From Paenibacillus lutimineralis (GTDB taxonomy: Bacteria; Bacillota; Bacilli; Paenibacillales; Paenibacillaceae), in contig NZ_CP034346.1 in NCBI RefSeq assembly GCF_003991425.1, positions 595,501 to 659,500 on the forward strand: 64,000 nt of DNA. The letters are read 5' to 3'. Positions within the stretch are counted from its first letter, which is position 1; the number at the start of each line of letters is the position of its first letter. Below are positions 18,951 through 27,794 of the stretch, piece by piece. The notes under the pieces are model-generated. The model saw only the letters and a program-made list of their open reading frames with translations. It did not search any database and was not told where the DNA came from. The position numbers and the translations under genes were made by a program.

Positions 18951-19259
18951 ATGCTGCAGGATATTTCGGAAGAAGAACTAAAGATTAGATGGGAGCAGGC
19001 TGGCTCTAGAGAGGCGGTACTGTTCTATACACCACTCTGTGGGACTTGTAAGCTTGCGGAGAGAATGCTGGAGATTGTCCTTGAAGCAGGCGGAACGATT
19101 CCTGTATCTAAAATTAATATTAACTATGCGCCAGAACTGACGCAGGATTGGAAAATCTCCAGTGTGCCGGCGTTGATCATCTTTCAAGCTGGCTTCCTGG
19201 TGCAGAAGGAATATGCACTTCATTCGGTAGTTGATCTGCAGCAATGGCTGAAGCCGTGA
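18951..19259 (+). CDS. thioredoxin-like protein
   Basis: A 102-aa cytoplasmic protein with a thioredoxin fold. The redox motif CGTC is in FYTPLCGTCKLAERML, and the cis-Pro loop is SVPALIIF. The ATG at 18951 has AAGGAG 7 nt upstream, better than the in-frame ATG at 18933 that precedes the Shine-Dalgarno. CGTC differs from the CGPC of housekeeping thioredoxin, so it is likely a specialised thiol-disulfide protein resembling Bacillus YtpP-type proteins. The partner is unknown. Confidence 0.85.
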   Translation: MLQDISEEELKIRWEQAGSREAVLFYTPLCGTCKLAERMLEIVLEAGGTIPVSKININYAPELTQDWKISSVPALIIFQAGFLVQKEYALHSVVDLQQWLKP

Positions 19260-19447
19260 TCATGCTATTTACAGGTTCTGCTGGTCAGCTCAAGTTAAAC
19301 TATCCTAAGTACTGGATGGTATAGCAGCATCTCGGTTCCCCTTTTTCGTAAATCTTTCCCGAAGTGATAGGCAAACACACAGTCGTAACCTTATGCATAA
19401 AGTGTAGGGTATTGATTTTCGGTAAAGAGAAAGGGGCAGAACTGGAA

Positions 19448-20530
19448 ATGGCAGAGCAGGATCTTCATTATTTCATGCGGGGAAATACAGCGCAGGGATT
19501 AGTCAGCTTGGCGGATTCGATATTTCAGGGACTCGGCACCATTTACGTGCTGCAAGGCTTTCCTGGGGGGACGGAAGCAATGATGGGACGTATTGCGGCG
19601 GCATTGGAGCAGCGCGGCTTCTCCCTGCAGAGAATTCATCAGCCTCTTGACCACGAATCCTTAGAGGGGATTATCGTTACGAATCTGTCGTTCGGGATCG
19701 TCGATGGGAATGCTTGGTCGGTAAATGCGGAACCGGTCGGGGCGGACATCAGATATATCGACCTTTGTTCCGTGCTTGATACAGACAAACTGGAGGATTC
19801 GTCCGAAGAGATCGAACGATTGCAGAGGCAGATCGACACGGCCTATGAGCAGGCATATGATACGTTTCTGAAGACGCTGCGCATCCATGATGATTGGGAG
19901 AAGATTTATATTGATCATCTTGACCGCGAGGCGATGAATACGCTGGCGGCGGAATGGTCGGAGCAGTATTTACAACCTGTAAGAGCGGGGAAGAGGGCAC
20001 AAATCGTCCATCGCTTCCTCGGCGCGGCGACCTGGAGAGGAGCTATCGATTTCGTTCCTAATCTGACTGACCGTTTGCAGACGCGCATTTATGTAAAGGG
20101 CCGTCCGGGTTCAGGCAAATCAACTCTATTTAAAAGTCTCGCTGCTTCCGCTGAGCTGAAGGGCATCGATATGGAAGTCTATCATTGTGGCTTTGATCCT
20201 AATAGCCTGGATATGCTGATCTTCCCTGAGCTGGGGATTGCTATATTCGACAGCACAGCTCCACATGAGCACTTCCCAGTTCGCCAAGGAGATCAGATCC
20301 TTGACGTATATCAGCTCGCTATTGCTGAAGGAACAGATGAGAAGTTTGCAGAAGCCGTTCTAGCGTTTAAGAATCGTTATGCTGCTTCAATGAAGCAATC
20401 GATCTCTTATTTGGCTGAGGCGAGGGAGCTGCGTGACCAGCTTAAGGATATTTACCAGGAAGCTGCAGCCGAGGGCAGTCTGTTCCCGCTGGAGCGTACC
20501 ATCTTGAGCGGCATTGAAGCCAGAGTGTAA
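19448..20530 (+). CDS. tandem P-loop ATPase, PRK06851-like
   Basis: A 360-aa cytoplasmic protein that looks like two related nucleotide-binding halves. The second half has a canonical Walker A (KGRPGSGKSTLFKSL, about residues 217-231) and a possible Walker B (ELGIAIFDST). The first half has a matching segment (LQGFPGGTEAMMGR, about 37-50) in which the essential GK[ST] is lost. I relate it to the uncharacterised PRK06851-type family of Firmicutes; no function is known. The ATG at 19448 is chosen because the upstream in-frame stretch looks non-coding. A strong terminator follows. Confidence 0.75.
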   Translation: MAEQDLHYFMRGNTAQGLVSLADSIFQGLGTIYVLQGFPGGTEAMMGRIAAALEQRGFSLQRIHQPLDHESLEGIIVTNLSFGIVDGNAWSVNAEPVGADIRYIDLCSVLDTDKLEDSSEEIERLQRQIDTAYEQAYDTFLKTLRIHDDWEKIYIDHLDREAMNTLAAEWSEQYLQPVRAGKRAQIVHRFLGAATWRGAIDFVPNLTDRLQTRIYVKGRPGSGKSTLFKSLAASAELKGIDMEVYHCGFDPNSLDMLIFPELGIAIFDSTAPHEHFPVRQGDQILDVYQLAIAEGTDEKFAEAVLAFKNRYAASMKQSISYLAEARELRDQLKDIYQEAAAEGSLFPLERTILSGIEARV

Positions 20531-20549
20531 ACCCAATATTCATCAGAAG

Positions 20550-20576
20550 GCCCGCTATAATCGTAGCGGGCTTTTT
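20550..20576 (+). terminator. Rho-independent terminator
   Basis: Stem GCCCGCTA/TAGCGGGC followed by TTTTT, directly after the ATPase gene. Confidence 0.9.
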
Positions 20577-20652
20577 GTTATGATATATAGAAGGAAAAAT
20601 ATACATAACTATACTATTCTAATCCTATTCTAGTTATTAAGGCGGTGGAGCT

Positions 20653-21621
20653 ATGGAATTGCAGCAGGCAGTATCGATATCGAAGCGAATTCATACCAAT
20701 ATCAGTGAAGTGATCGTAGGGAAGGAAGAAGTGATTGAGCTGTTGCTGGCTTCCTTGTTCGGCAAGGGACATGTGCTGTTGGAGGATGTACCCGGCACGG
20801 GCAAGACACTGCTGGCCAAGGCTCTGGCGCGTTCCCTGGACGGGCAATTCAAGAGAATCCAATTTACTCCTGATTTATTGCCCTCTGATCTAAGCGGAAT
20901 TAACTTCTATAATCAGAAGACAAGTGAGTTCGAATTCAGGCCGGGACCTGTGTTCACGGAGGTGCTGCTGGCTGATGAGATTAACCGGGCGACGCCGCGA
21001 ACCCAGTCCAGCCTGCTGGAATGTATGGAGGAGCGCCAAGTGACGATAGATGGCCTGACCCATGAGCTCTCCAGTCCGTTCTTCGTAATGGCCACACAGA
21101 ACCCGGTCGATAATCAGGGGACGTTTCCACTTCCTGAGGCTCAGCTTGACCGCTTTCTGATGCGGATTGAGGTCGGCTATCCTACTCATGAGGAAGGCGT
21201 GGATATTCTGCAACGATTCCAGGTGAAGAATCCGCTAGAAGGACTTATTCCAGTAGTTACAGGTGCGGAGGTCGCTGCTGTACAGCGGTTTGTTGCTGGG
21301 ATTAGCGTGTCTAAGGATCTGCTGAGCTATATCGTCCGCATTACGGAGGCAACTCGGAAGCATCCTGATGTGAGGCTTGGCGCCAGTCCGCGTGCTAGCA
21401 CTGCTCTGATGCGTGCCGCGCAGGGAATCGCTCTGTTACAAGGTCGGGAGTATGTAACTCCGGACGATATCAAGCGAGTTGCAGAGCCGGTGCTGGCCCA
21501 TCGACTACTCGTTCGCCACGGACTCCGTCCAGATGATCGACAAAGCGATGCTATAGTGCGGCAAGTGCTCAGCGAAGTGGAGGTTCCTGCGGAGGATGTA
21601 CTGACAGGAAGAGGGAAGTAG
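20653..21621 (+). CDS. MoxR-family AAA+ ATPase
   Basis: A 322-aa MoxR-type AAA+ chaperone ATPase. Walker A is [15 protein letters not shown] and Walker [14 protein letters not shown]; sensor region [22 protein letters not shown] and the lid domain ([21 protein letters not shown]) follow. MoxR proteins are thought to help assemble or activate protein complexes, usually with a DUF58 protein encoded next door, as here (the next gene starts immediately after this stop). The DUF4129 membrane protein that often completes such operons is found only about 5 kb downstream. AAGGCGG at 20639-20645 is 7 nt from the ATG. Confidence 0.95.
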   Translation: MELQQAVSISKRIHTNISEVIVGKEEVIELLLASLFGKGHVLLEDVPGTGKTLLAKALARSLDGQFKRIQFTPDLLPSDLSGINFYNQKTSEFEFRPGPVFTEVLLADEINRATPRTQSSLLECMEERQVTIDGLTHELSSPFFVMATQNPVDNQGTFPLPEAQLDRFLMRIEVGYPTHEEGVDILQRFQVKNPLEGLIPVVTGAEVAAVQRFVAGISVSKDLLSYIVRITEATRKHPDVRLGASPRASTALMRAAQGIALLQGREYVTPDDIKRVAEPVLAHRLLVRHGLRPDDRQSDAIVRQVLSEVEVPAEDVLTGRGK

Positions 21622-22734
21622 GTGGTTGACATGCAATTAACCTGGTTAATTGTCAGCGCTTCCGTTCTGATCGGATTGTTGGCCTTTATTTATCAGCGAA
21701 GGGCGATGCGAGGGTTGAGCTATACTCGCTACTTCACAAAGGACGCCGTGTTCGAAGGGGATACGGTCGAAATGGTGGAGGTAATCTCCAATGCGAAATG
21801 GCTGCCACTGCCCTGGCTACGGTTGGAGTCGAGCATTCAAGCCGGACTCCGGTTCGGTGATCAGGCCAATCTGGACATCTACTCCGGGGATATCTATCAG
21901 AATCATATCAGTCTATTCTATCTTCGTTCCTATCGTCGAATTAAGAGACATCATCAGGTTATATGCTCGCGTCGTGGTCTCTTCCATCTGGATTCGGCTA
22001 CACTGACGACAGGTGATCCGCTTGGTCTGATCTCCAAGGCGCAGAAATTTCCGCTGAACCTGGAGCTGCTTGTATATCCGCAAATCCTGGCCTTGCAGGA
22101 GCTTCCGTTGCCGAACCACAGCTGGATTGGAGAGCTTGCTGTTCGACGCTGGATCGTGGAGGATCCGTTCTTGACCTCGGGAATCCGCGAATATCGCCCC
22201 GGCGATGCTATGGGATCAATCAATTGGAAGGCAACGGCACGTACAGGTTCGTTGCAGGTCCATAAGCGCGATTATACAGCCGATCATCGGCTTATGATTT
22301 GTCTCAATTTGGAGGATAGCGATACGATGTGGCGTAATATTAATGACCCGGCGCGAATAGAACTGGGCATCAGATACGCGGCTACAGTGGCCGATCAGGC
22401 GCTGCGCAGCGGGGTCGAGACTGGATTGATCTGCAATGGACATCTGATCAATGGCCCAAGAGAATCTGTCAGGATCGAACCCTCCGCGGCAGCCGATCAG
22501 TTCGAGCTCTTGCTGTCGACGCTGGCCAGGCTTGTTCTGGATCGGACAGTTTCGATGTCAACCCTGCTCGAGGAGTTGTTGAACGAAGATCCGGTGGATA
22601 CCGATTATCTACTGATTTCCTGTCATCAGGGTGAGAAGCTGAGAACGGCAACTGACCAGCTGCTGCAGCGGGGGAACGGCGTCGAATGGATGGAGATACC
22701 CCAGATTGGGAAGGAAGAGTCGGCGGTTTCATAG
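21622..22734 (+). CDS. DUF58 domain protein
   Basis: A 370-aa membrane-anchored protein: one N-terminal hydrophobic segment (LIVSASVLIGLLAFIYQ), a beta-rich region, then the DUF58 signature REYRPGDAMGSINWKATART with a von Willebrand A-like fold (DHRLMICLNLED). It is the usual MoxR partner. The start is either GTG 21622, which abuts the MoxR stop and has GAGGG upstream, or ATG 21631 with AGGTGG upstream; both give tight coupling. The role is inferred only from the MoxR association. Confidence 0.92.
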   Translation: MVDMQLTWLIVSASVLIGLLAFIYQRRAMRGLSYTRYFTKDAVFEGDTVEMVEVISNAKWLPLPWLRLESSIQAGLRFGDQANLDIYSGDIYQNHISLFYLRSYRRIKRHHQVICSRRGLFHLDSATLTTGDPLGLISKAQKFPLNLELLVYPQILALQELPLPNHSWIGELAVRRWIVEDPFLTSGIREYRPGDAMGSINWKATARTGSLQVHKRDYTADHRLMICLNLEDSDTMWRNINDPARIELGIRYAATVADQALRSGVETGLICNGHLINGPRESVRIEPSAAADQFELLLSTLARLVLDRTVSMSTLLEELLNEDPVDTDYLLISCHQGEKLRTATDQLLQRGNGVEWMEIPQIGKEESAVS

Positions 22735-22840
22735 CTTGGAGAAGGGAGCTAGGAATAGCTCCTTATGCCGCATGAATGGTGCTGTGCAACTCCTCTCGGC
22801 TGGGCCGGGAGATCGGTGACTTTTTTATAGGAGGTAGAGG

Positions 22841-23710
22841 ATGATCCAATATTATCGCGGTACGGAACAGGATATGGAAGTGTTATTCTCCGCTTTTCAA
22901 GCGGGATTCATCGACTATATCGTTAAGCTTGACCTTACCATGGAACAGTTCGCCGCCCACTTCTTCGGCCAGGAAGGAAATGCGCGTGAGCATTCTTTTG
23001 TAGCCATGTTCGGGGATGAAGCGGTCGGCATAATACTTGGCGGGATCAAGCAGTACGAAGGGATACAGACGATGCGCTGCGGTGCGCTCGCTGTCCGTCC
23101 TGATTTACGTGGGCAAGGGGTGAGCAAGGAGTTGTTCCGGCTGCATCATCAGGAGGCTGTTGATCAAGGCTGCCGCCAGCTGTATTTGGAGGTCATTCAG
23201 GGGAATGACCGTGCGATAGCCTTCTATAACCACCATGGATATCAGAGACTGTATGATTTGTCTTATTATACGCTGACGGATTTATCTGGATTAGCTGCAA
23301 AAACGCAAATGAATGCATCAGGTCATGGCATGGTTAGTATCACACAGCTTGACAGTCATCCGTTCGCGGAAGCTATACAAGGCCGGGAATATTTCCATCT
23401 GAACTGGCAGAATGACCTCGATTATATTCATCGATCGGACAAATACGTATTTTATGGGGCTTTGATGAACGGCAATCCCGTCGCTGTTATGGCTATTACC
23501 CGTCAAGGGCGGATCAGTCTATTGATGGTTGATAAGAATGAACGAGGACACGGAATAGCCCAAATGCTGCTGAATAGCGCCATTCGTGAATTAGCTTTAA
23601 CACGGCTACAGATATCATTTTCCAATAACGCCAGGTTGCATGGATTCCTGCAGCATCTAGGATTTCAGAGGGATCCGATCCAGCAGTACGAAATGTACCG
23701 ATTGCTCTGA
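22841..23710 (+). CDS. double-domain GNAT acetyltransferase
   Basis: A 289-aa protein with two GNAT folds. The N-terminal one has the acetyl-CoA loop AVRPDLRGQGVSKELF and NDRAIAFYNHHGY; the C-terminal one has VDKNERGHGIAQMLL and NNARLHGFLQHLGF. The second has RGHGIA where RGxGxG/A is usual, so it may still bind the cofactor. The acceptor is unknown. AGGAGG lies just before the ATG. It follows DUF58 in the same direction after 106 nt without a convincing terminator. Confidence 0.88.
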   Translation: MIQYYRGTEQDMEVLFSAFQAGFIDYIVKLDLTMEQFAAHFFGQEGNAREHSFVAMFGDEAVGIILGGIKQYEGIQTMRCGALAVRPDLRGQGVSKELFRLHHQEAVDQGCRQLYLEVIQGNDRAIAFYNHHGYQRLYDLSYYTLTDLSGLAAKTQMNASGHGMVSITQLDSHPFAEAIQGREYFHLNWQNDLDYIHRSDKYVFYGALMNGNPVAVMAITRQGRISLLMVDKNERGHGIAQMLLNSAIRELALTRLQISFSNNARLHGFLQHLGFQRDPIQQYEMYRLL

Positions 23711-23906
23711 AATACGGGATAGCAATCCTGCTCAATCATTGCTGAAGCTGAGCCAATTTCGAATAATCTTCACAATAGTTAGGCCAACCTGTAGGTCAGA
23801 TGCCGATTGTTCCATTTTATCTCCCGTTATTAAATAAAACTAAAGATACGTTCGCGGCTCATATGCAGCAGTGCTCGTTATTACGCATAAGCAGGAGGAG
23901 ATAAGC

Positions 23907-25178
23907 GTGATTGACGTAAAAAGAGCAGGGGCGCGGGGAGATGGAAAGACGGATGATACGGCAGTCATTCAGAGAGCACTGCAGCAAGCAGCCCAAAGCA
24001 AGGATACGGTTTATTTCCCTGACGGGGTGTATATCATAGATCCGGCCAGGACGCTGTCGGTAGGGTCAAATACTTCTATTCTTGGCAATGGCAAGACATC
24101 GGTGATTAAGGCCGCTTCCAGCGGGTTCGGCTGGGATATGATCAGGGTACAGGGAAGTAATATCAATATTAACAACATATCGTTGGATGGGAATAATCGC
24201 GTGAATCGGGTGCTGGCTATTGGCGGAGGCAGCTCTAATATTGTGATTAACAACTCTTCTGTGGCCAATGCCACGCACAGTACTGATAAGAAGAGCGATT
24301 ATTACGTCGGGGTAGTGTCCGGGATCGTAATCTACGGCAATACGAACTCGATCACGATCTCCAACACGGAGATTTATAATGTCTCAGCCACTAATGTCTC
24401 TGAAGGAAGTCTGATCGCCAGAGGAATCTTCGTGACGACGACATGGGGCAGTAAGGAGAAAATCGGCAAGAAAATATTGATATCAGGTTGTTATATTCAC
24501 CATATTAGTCCAGCGGATGACGGGGACGGCATTTATTATGAGGATCCGGCTATGGATAATAACAAAGGTGAGAATACCGGCAGTATAATTGCCAACAACC
24601 GCTTCACTTATTGTAGTAAAAGAGCGATCAAGATCTATGCCCAAGGGATGCAAATCCAGAGCAATCAAATTGAGAACCCGTTCTTGAACAACAATTATTA
24701 TAAAGGCACGAAGAAAGGCACGCCTGCCCCGGATATGTATTCGGCGATAAGCATATATGGAAGCAACAATGTGGTTGTGAATAATATCATTAACGGGGTT
24801 GGCAGCTTCTACGCCGCGTTTGAGGTGAGTGCCGGCGATCTGATCGAGAACACATTGATTCAGGGCAATTCAATCAGTATGGGTGACAAAAGCAACATTG
24901 CGGGAACTACGGCGATTCGCTTGGGGAATGTTCGAGGCTTCCAGCTGCTGAATAACAATATCAGCAATGGGGAGAGAGGCGTCTGGACATGGCAGAATGC
25001 CGATCAGGGTATGATCCAGGGCAACTCTATTGTCGTGAGGAAAGGTACGGGAATTGATCTTACAACGTATTTAAGCGGATATGTTCAGAAGAATATTACT
25101 TGTATTGGCAACAATATTACGGCGGGCAAAGCGAAGATCGTCATTCCGCCCAGAGCGATAAATATCGTCATCAAATAA
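23907..25178 (+). CDS. right-handed beta-helix protein, pectate-lyase-3 type
   Basis: A 423-aa protein opening with the Pectate_lyase_3 pattern (DVKRAGARGDGKTDDTAVIQRAL, cited here only as a family landmark). It continues as a right-handed parallel beta-helix rich in Asn and Ile (NININNISLDGNN, IVINNSSV). GTG 23907 is chosen because AGGAGGAG lies 6 nt ahead. With this start there is no signal peptide or membrane anchor, odd for a family that usually acts on extracellular polysaccharide. Its paralogue, encoded convergently right after it, does have an anchor; both share DMYSAISIY and G-S-[FY]-YAA. Possible polysaccharide lyase, epimerase or scaffold; the activity cannot be read from sequence. 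Confidence 0.82.
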   Translation: MIDVKRAGARGDGKTDDTAVIQRALQQAAQSKDTVYFPDGVYIIDPARTLSVGSNTSILGNGKTSVIKAASSGFGWDMIRVQGSNININNISLDGNNRVNRVLAIGGGSSNIVINNSSVANATHSTDKKSDYYVGVVSGIVIYGNTNSITISNTEIYNVSATNVSEGSLIARGIFVTTTWGSKEKIGKKILISGCYIHHISPADDGDGIYYEDPAMDNNKGENTGSIIANNRFTYCSKRAIKIYAQGMQIQSNQIENPFLNNNYYKGTKKGTPAPDMYSAISIYGSNNVVVNNIINGVGSFYAAFEVSAGDLIENTLIQGNSISMGDKSNIAGTTAIRLGNVRGFQLLNNNISNGERGVWTWQNADQGMIQGNSIVVRKGTGIDLTTYLSGYVQKNITCIGNNITAGKAKIVIPPRAINIVIK

Positions 25179-25216
25179 GTGTGATGATTACGTTCTATAT
25201 GACTCAATTTTGAAGA

Positions 25217-25261
25217 AGCACCTGCCTCCTAGATCATTCTATTTAGGGATTGGCAGGTGCT
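25217..25261. terminator. bidirectional terminator
   Basis: Inverted repeat AGCACCTGCC (25217-25226) with its complement at 25252-25261, between the two convergent beta-helix genes. It overlaps the stop end of the leftward gene. Confidence 0.6.
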
Positions 25262-26550
25262 GTTCTATTTGTAATACCAGCTACATCATTTCCAGATAAT
25301 AAACTATCGAGGACATTGTTATCGTACTCTGCATCCTGACCCGCGATATAAATGGCTGTTCCTACATTACGAATTATATTGCCACGAACGCTAGAGCTAT
25401 CAAACACTCCAAGGCGAATTCCTGTCGTCATTTCCTCCGCTTGCTCTGTTTGTTCTCCAACAATCCGATTATTCTCAATAACGATACGATCCAGATTTTC
25501 GAAGTCTGCTTCAATCGCAGCATAATAGCTCCCTCTGCCATTGATGAGATTGCCGCTGATCGTGACATGGCTTGCATAGATAGAGATTGCTGAGTACATA
25601 TCCTGAGAGAGACGTTGCTCTGGGTCAAATAAATAACGGTTATTCCCCGAATAAGGGTTAGTGATGTAGTTGTTCCGCACTATCACTCCGGGAGTGGAGA
25701 TCTTGATCCCTCTTTTGGCGGCATGATGAATCTTGTTGTTCTCAACGATCGAGTCGGACAGTTCCGCCGGGTTAGGGGGGACATCGAAGAAGATGCCGTC
25801 TGCATCCTCACGTGGAGTAATATATGAGATCTCGTTGCCAGAGATTGTCACACGCTTGGCTGGAGACGCACCTGATCCGTTCCAGACCATGATCCCCCGG
25901 GCAACGGGCTGCGAGTGCATCGCGCTGATGTTCGTGATGAGCGAGGTGAGCACCTTAATGTCCTCAGTATCGCCGTAGATCATAATGCCGGAGACGACCG
26001 CCGAATAGAGTGGGCTCTGTGGATCGGCTGCTTGTCTCATATTTCTAATGACCGAGTTAGCGATCGTGACGTCCGCTGAGCCAGGATGAATGCCGATGCC
26101 GCGGATGAAGCTGCCTGATCCATCCAGGTCGATACCATCGACAAGCACATCCCGACCAGAGATGCGGATTGCTTCATATCCAAAGGCTTCGGAAGGCTGG
26201 GCTATAAATTTTAATACAGGCTTGTCTTCTCCAATGAGGCGAGTTTTGCTGGATAGCTCAAGTGGCTCCTTCACATTTAGCAGATAGGTTCCTGCAGGCA
26301 CTATGATTCGCGTCGAACCTTTACGTCCAGCCGCCTGATGAAGGGCTCGAATGAATACGGCGCTGTCGTCACGGATGCCGTCTCCACGGGCCCCAGCCTG
26401 CATAATATTGATGGTCATATTGCGATAGGGAGAGGCTATAGCGAGAACGGCAATGGCCGAGAGAGCAAAGAGCAACAAGTATATTAAGAACCTTGATTTA
26501 AATAAATTTCGCCGGAGTAAGGAGCCTCCCCGGTATATTTTAAATGCCAT
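25243..26550 (-). CDS. membrane-anchored right-handed beta-helix protein
   Basis: A 435-aa paralogue of the neighbouring protein. The ATG at 26550 has AAGGAG 10 nt ahead and is preferred to upstream in-frame ATGs. A basic N-terminus (KIYRGGSLLRRNLFKSR) and one hydrophobic segment (about 18-37, FLIYLLLFALSAIAVLAIA) act as a signal anchor. An extracytoplasmic Pectate_lyase_3 repeat follows (MQAGARGDGIRDDSAVFIRAL) and a beta-helix (GIMIYGDTEDIKVL, SGNEISYITPRED). It probably binds or modifies an envelope polysaccharide. The sugar epimerase gene begins 133 nt away divergently, hinting at a shared surface-glycan role (inference). Confidence 0.85.
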   Translation of the reverse strand: MAFKIYRGGSLLRRNLFKSRFLIYLLLFALSAIAVLAIASPYRNMTINIMQAGARGDGIRDDSAVFIRALHQAAGRKGSTRIIVPAGTYLLNVKEPLELSSKTRLIGEDKPVLKFIAQPSEAFGYEAIRISGRDVLVDGIDLDGSGSFIRGIGIHPGSADVTIANSVIRNMRQAADPQSPLYSAVVSGIMIYGDTEDIKVLTSLITNISAMHSQPVARGIMVWNGSGASPAKRVTISGNEISYITPREDADGIFFDVPPNPAELSDSIVENNKIHHAAKRGIKISTPGVIVRNNYITNPYSGNNRYLFDPEQRLSQDMYSAISIYASHVTISGNLINGRGSYYAAIEADFENLDRIVIENNRIVGEQTEQAEEMTTGIRLGVFDSSSVRGNIIRNVGTAIYIAGQDAEYDNNVLDSLLSGNDVAGITNRTAPANP

Positions 26551-26683
26551 AATAACTAATCTCCTTCGCATATCTATAAAAGATTGAATCTGAACTATGA
26601 ATATGTGTGTAAAGCATAATTTAATCCTCTCATTCATAAAGTGTTTAGACGGATTTCATTGAAGAATGGGAGAGTAGAAGAAA

Positions 26684-27661
26684 ATGAAGGTGTTAGTTAC
26701 CGGGGGAGCAGGGTTCATTGGCCGCCACACCGTGAGCCAGTTGCTCGAACAGGGTTATCAGGTCATTGTAGTTGATCAGCGACGAGGTGATCATAAGCTG
26801 TCCTGTGACCAGTCGGTTACCTACTATGAGGCCGATATTGTGTCGGAAGATCTGGAGCAAATTTTCGCTAAGGAGGAGCCTGATTATTGTATCCATCTGG
26901 CCGCCCAGGTTAGCGTGCCCCGCTCCTTCGAGAATCCCCATCTGGATGCCGAGGTGAATATTGTGGGGACGATTAATGTCCTTCGCATGTGTGTCCGGTA
27001 CAAGGTGAGGAAAATTGTGTTTGCCTCTTCGGCAGCTGTATACGGGAACCCCGGTATTTATCCGATTGAGGAAAAGTGTACCCTTGATCCGCAATCTTTC
27101 TATGGGTTGTCGAAATATGTGGCAGAGAGCTATATCCGTTCATTCGCGGATCAGTATCATCTTGATTATACTATCCTTCGCTATGCGAATGTATATGGAG
27201 TGCGTGAGCATCGAACCGGCCAGGACGGTGTGATGACGGCTTTTGTCGAGCGGATGGCTGGAGGAATGCCGATGATTATATATGGTGATGGGCGCCAGAC
27301 CAGGGATTTCGTCTATGTTCGGGATGTAGCTGTTGCGAATGCACTAGCGCTGGGCGCTGGTTCACAACAGATTTTCAACATAAGCAGTGGGGTAGGGCTT
27401 TCCCTACTTGAGTTAAGTGGAATATTGCAGCAGCTGTGCGAGCATAGCATTTCCGTTCAATTTATGCCTCAGAAGCCGGGAGATATTGATCGCAGCATTC
27501 TGAGTAATGATAAGGCCAGGAATCTGCTTGGCTGGTCCCCGTCGTACTCATTGGAAGAGGGCCTTCGGGCCATGACCGTACATGAGTATGGGGTCAAGAA
27601 GAAGAGAGGGCAGCCATTTACAACGAGTCTTCAGGACTATAGTAAAATTACAGCGATCTAG
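26684..27661 (+). CDS. NAD-dependent sugar epimerase/dehydratase, GalE-like
   Basis: A 325-aa extended short-chain dehydrogenase acting on nucleotide sugars. Rossmann motif VTGGAGFIGRHT, HLAAQVSVPRSF, and catalytic Ser with Tyr-x3-Lys (FASSAAVYGNP; YGLSKYVAESY). RYANVYGVREH and QTRDFVYVRDVA mark the UDP-sugar 4-epimerase branch. Exact sugar unknown: a UDP-glucose, UDP-GlcNAc or dTDP-sugar are all possible. Cytoplasmic. It sits between two beta-helix genes and a DUF4129 membrane protein and is closed by its own terminator. Confidence 0.9.
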   Translation: MKVLVTGGAGFIGRHTVSQLLEQGYQVIVVDQRRGDHKLSCDQSVTYYEADIVSEDLEQIFAKEEPDYCIHLAAQVSVPRSFENPHLDAEVNIVGTINVLRMCVRYKVRKIVFASSAAVYGNPGIYPIEEKCTLDPQSFYGLSKYVAESYIRSFADQYHLDYTILRYANVYGVREHRTGQDGVMTAFVERMAGGMPMIIYGDGRQTRDFVYVRDVAVANALALGAGSQQIFNISSGVGLSLLELSGILQQLCEHSISVQFMPQKPGDIDRSILSNDKARNLLGWSPSYSLEEGLRAMTVHEYGVKKKRGQPFTTSLQDYSKITAI

Positions 27662-27666
27662 TAACC

Positions 27667-27697
27667 AGGGTTCTTCCTCTATCCGAGGCAGAACCCT
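27667..27697 (+). terminator. Rho-independent terminator
   Basis: Nested stem AGGGTTCT/AGAACCCT with inner CCTC/GAGG, then a weak TTTG tail, after the epimerase gene. Confidence 0.65.
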
Positions 27698-27703
27698 TTG
27701 TCA

Positions 27704-27733
27704 TTGTTTGGAAGTCTATAGCTGTGCTATGAT
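27704..27733 (+). promoter_or_regulatory. promoter for DUF4129 gene
   Basis: TTGTTT and TATGAT separated by 18 nt, between the epimerase terminator and the DUF4129 gene, which therefore has its own transcription start. Confidence 0.4.
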
Positions 27734-27794
27734 TTAGCTTGAAGCACCCATTTGACGCCGATGCGATGGCAATGACGATGGAGGGCATTTCTAA

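Noticed and set aside
22735..22840. Possible terminator between DUF58 and GNAT genes
   Set aside because: Hairpins GGAGCT/AGCTCC and TCTC/GAGA are present, but the T-run is about 10 nt away from the stem, so the geometry is poor.
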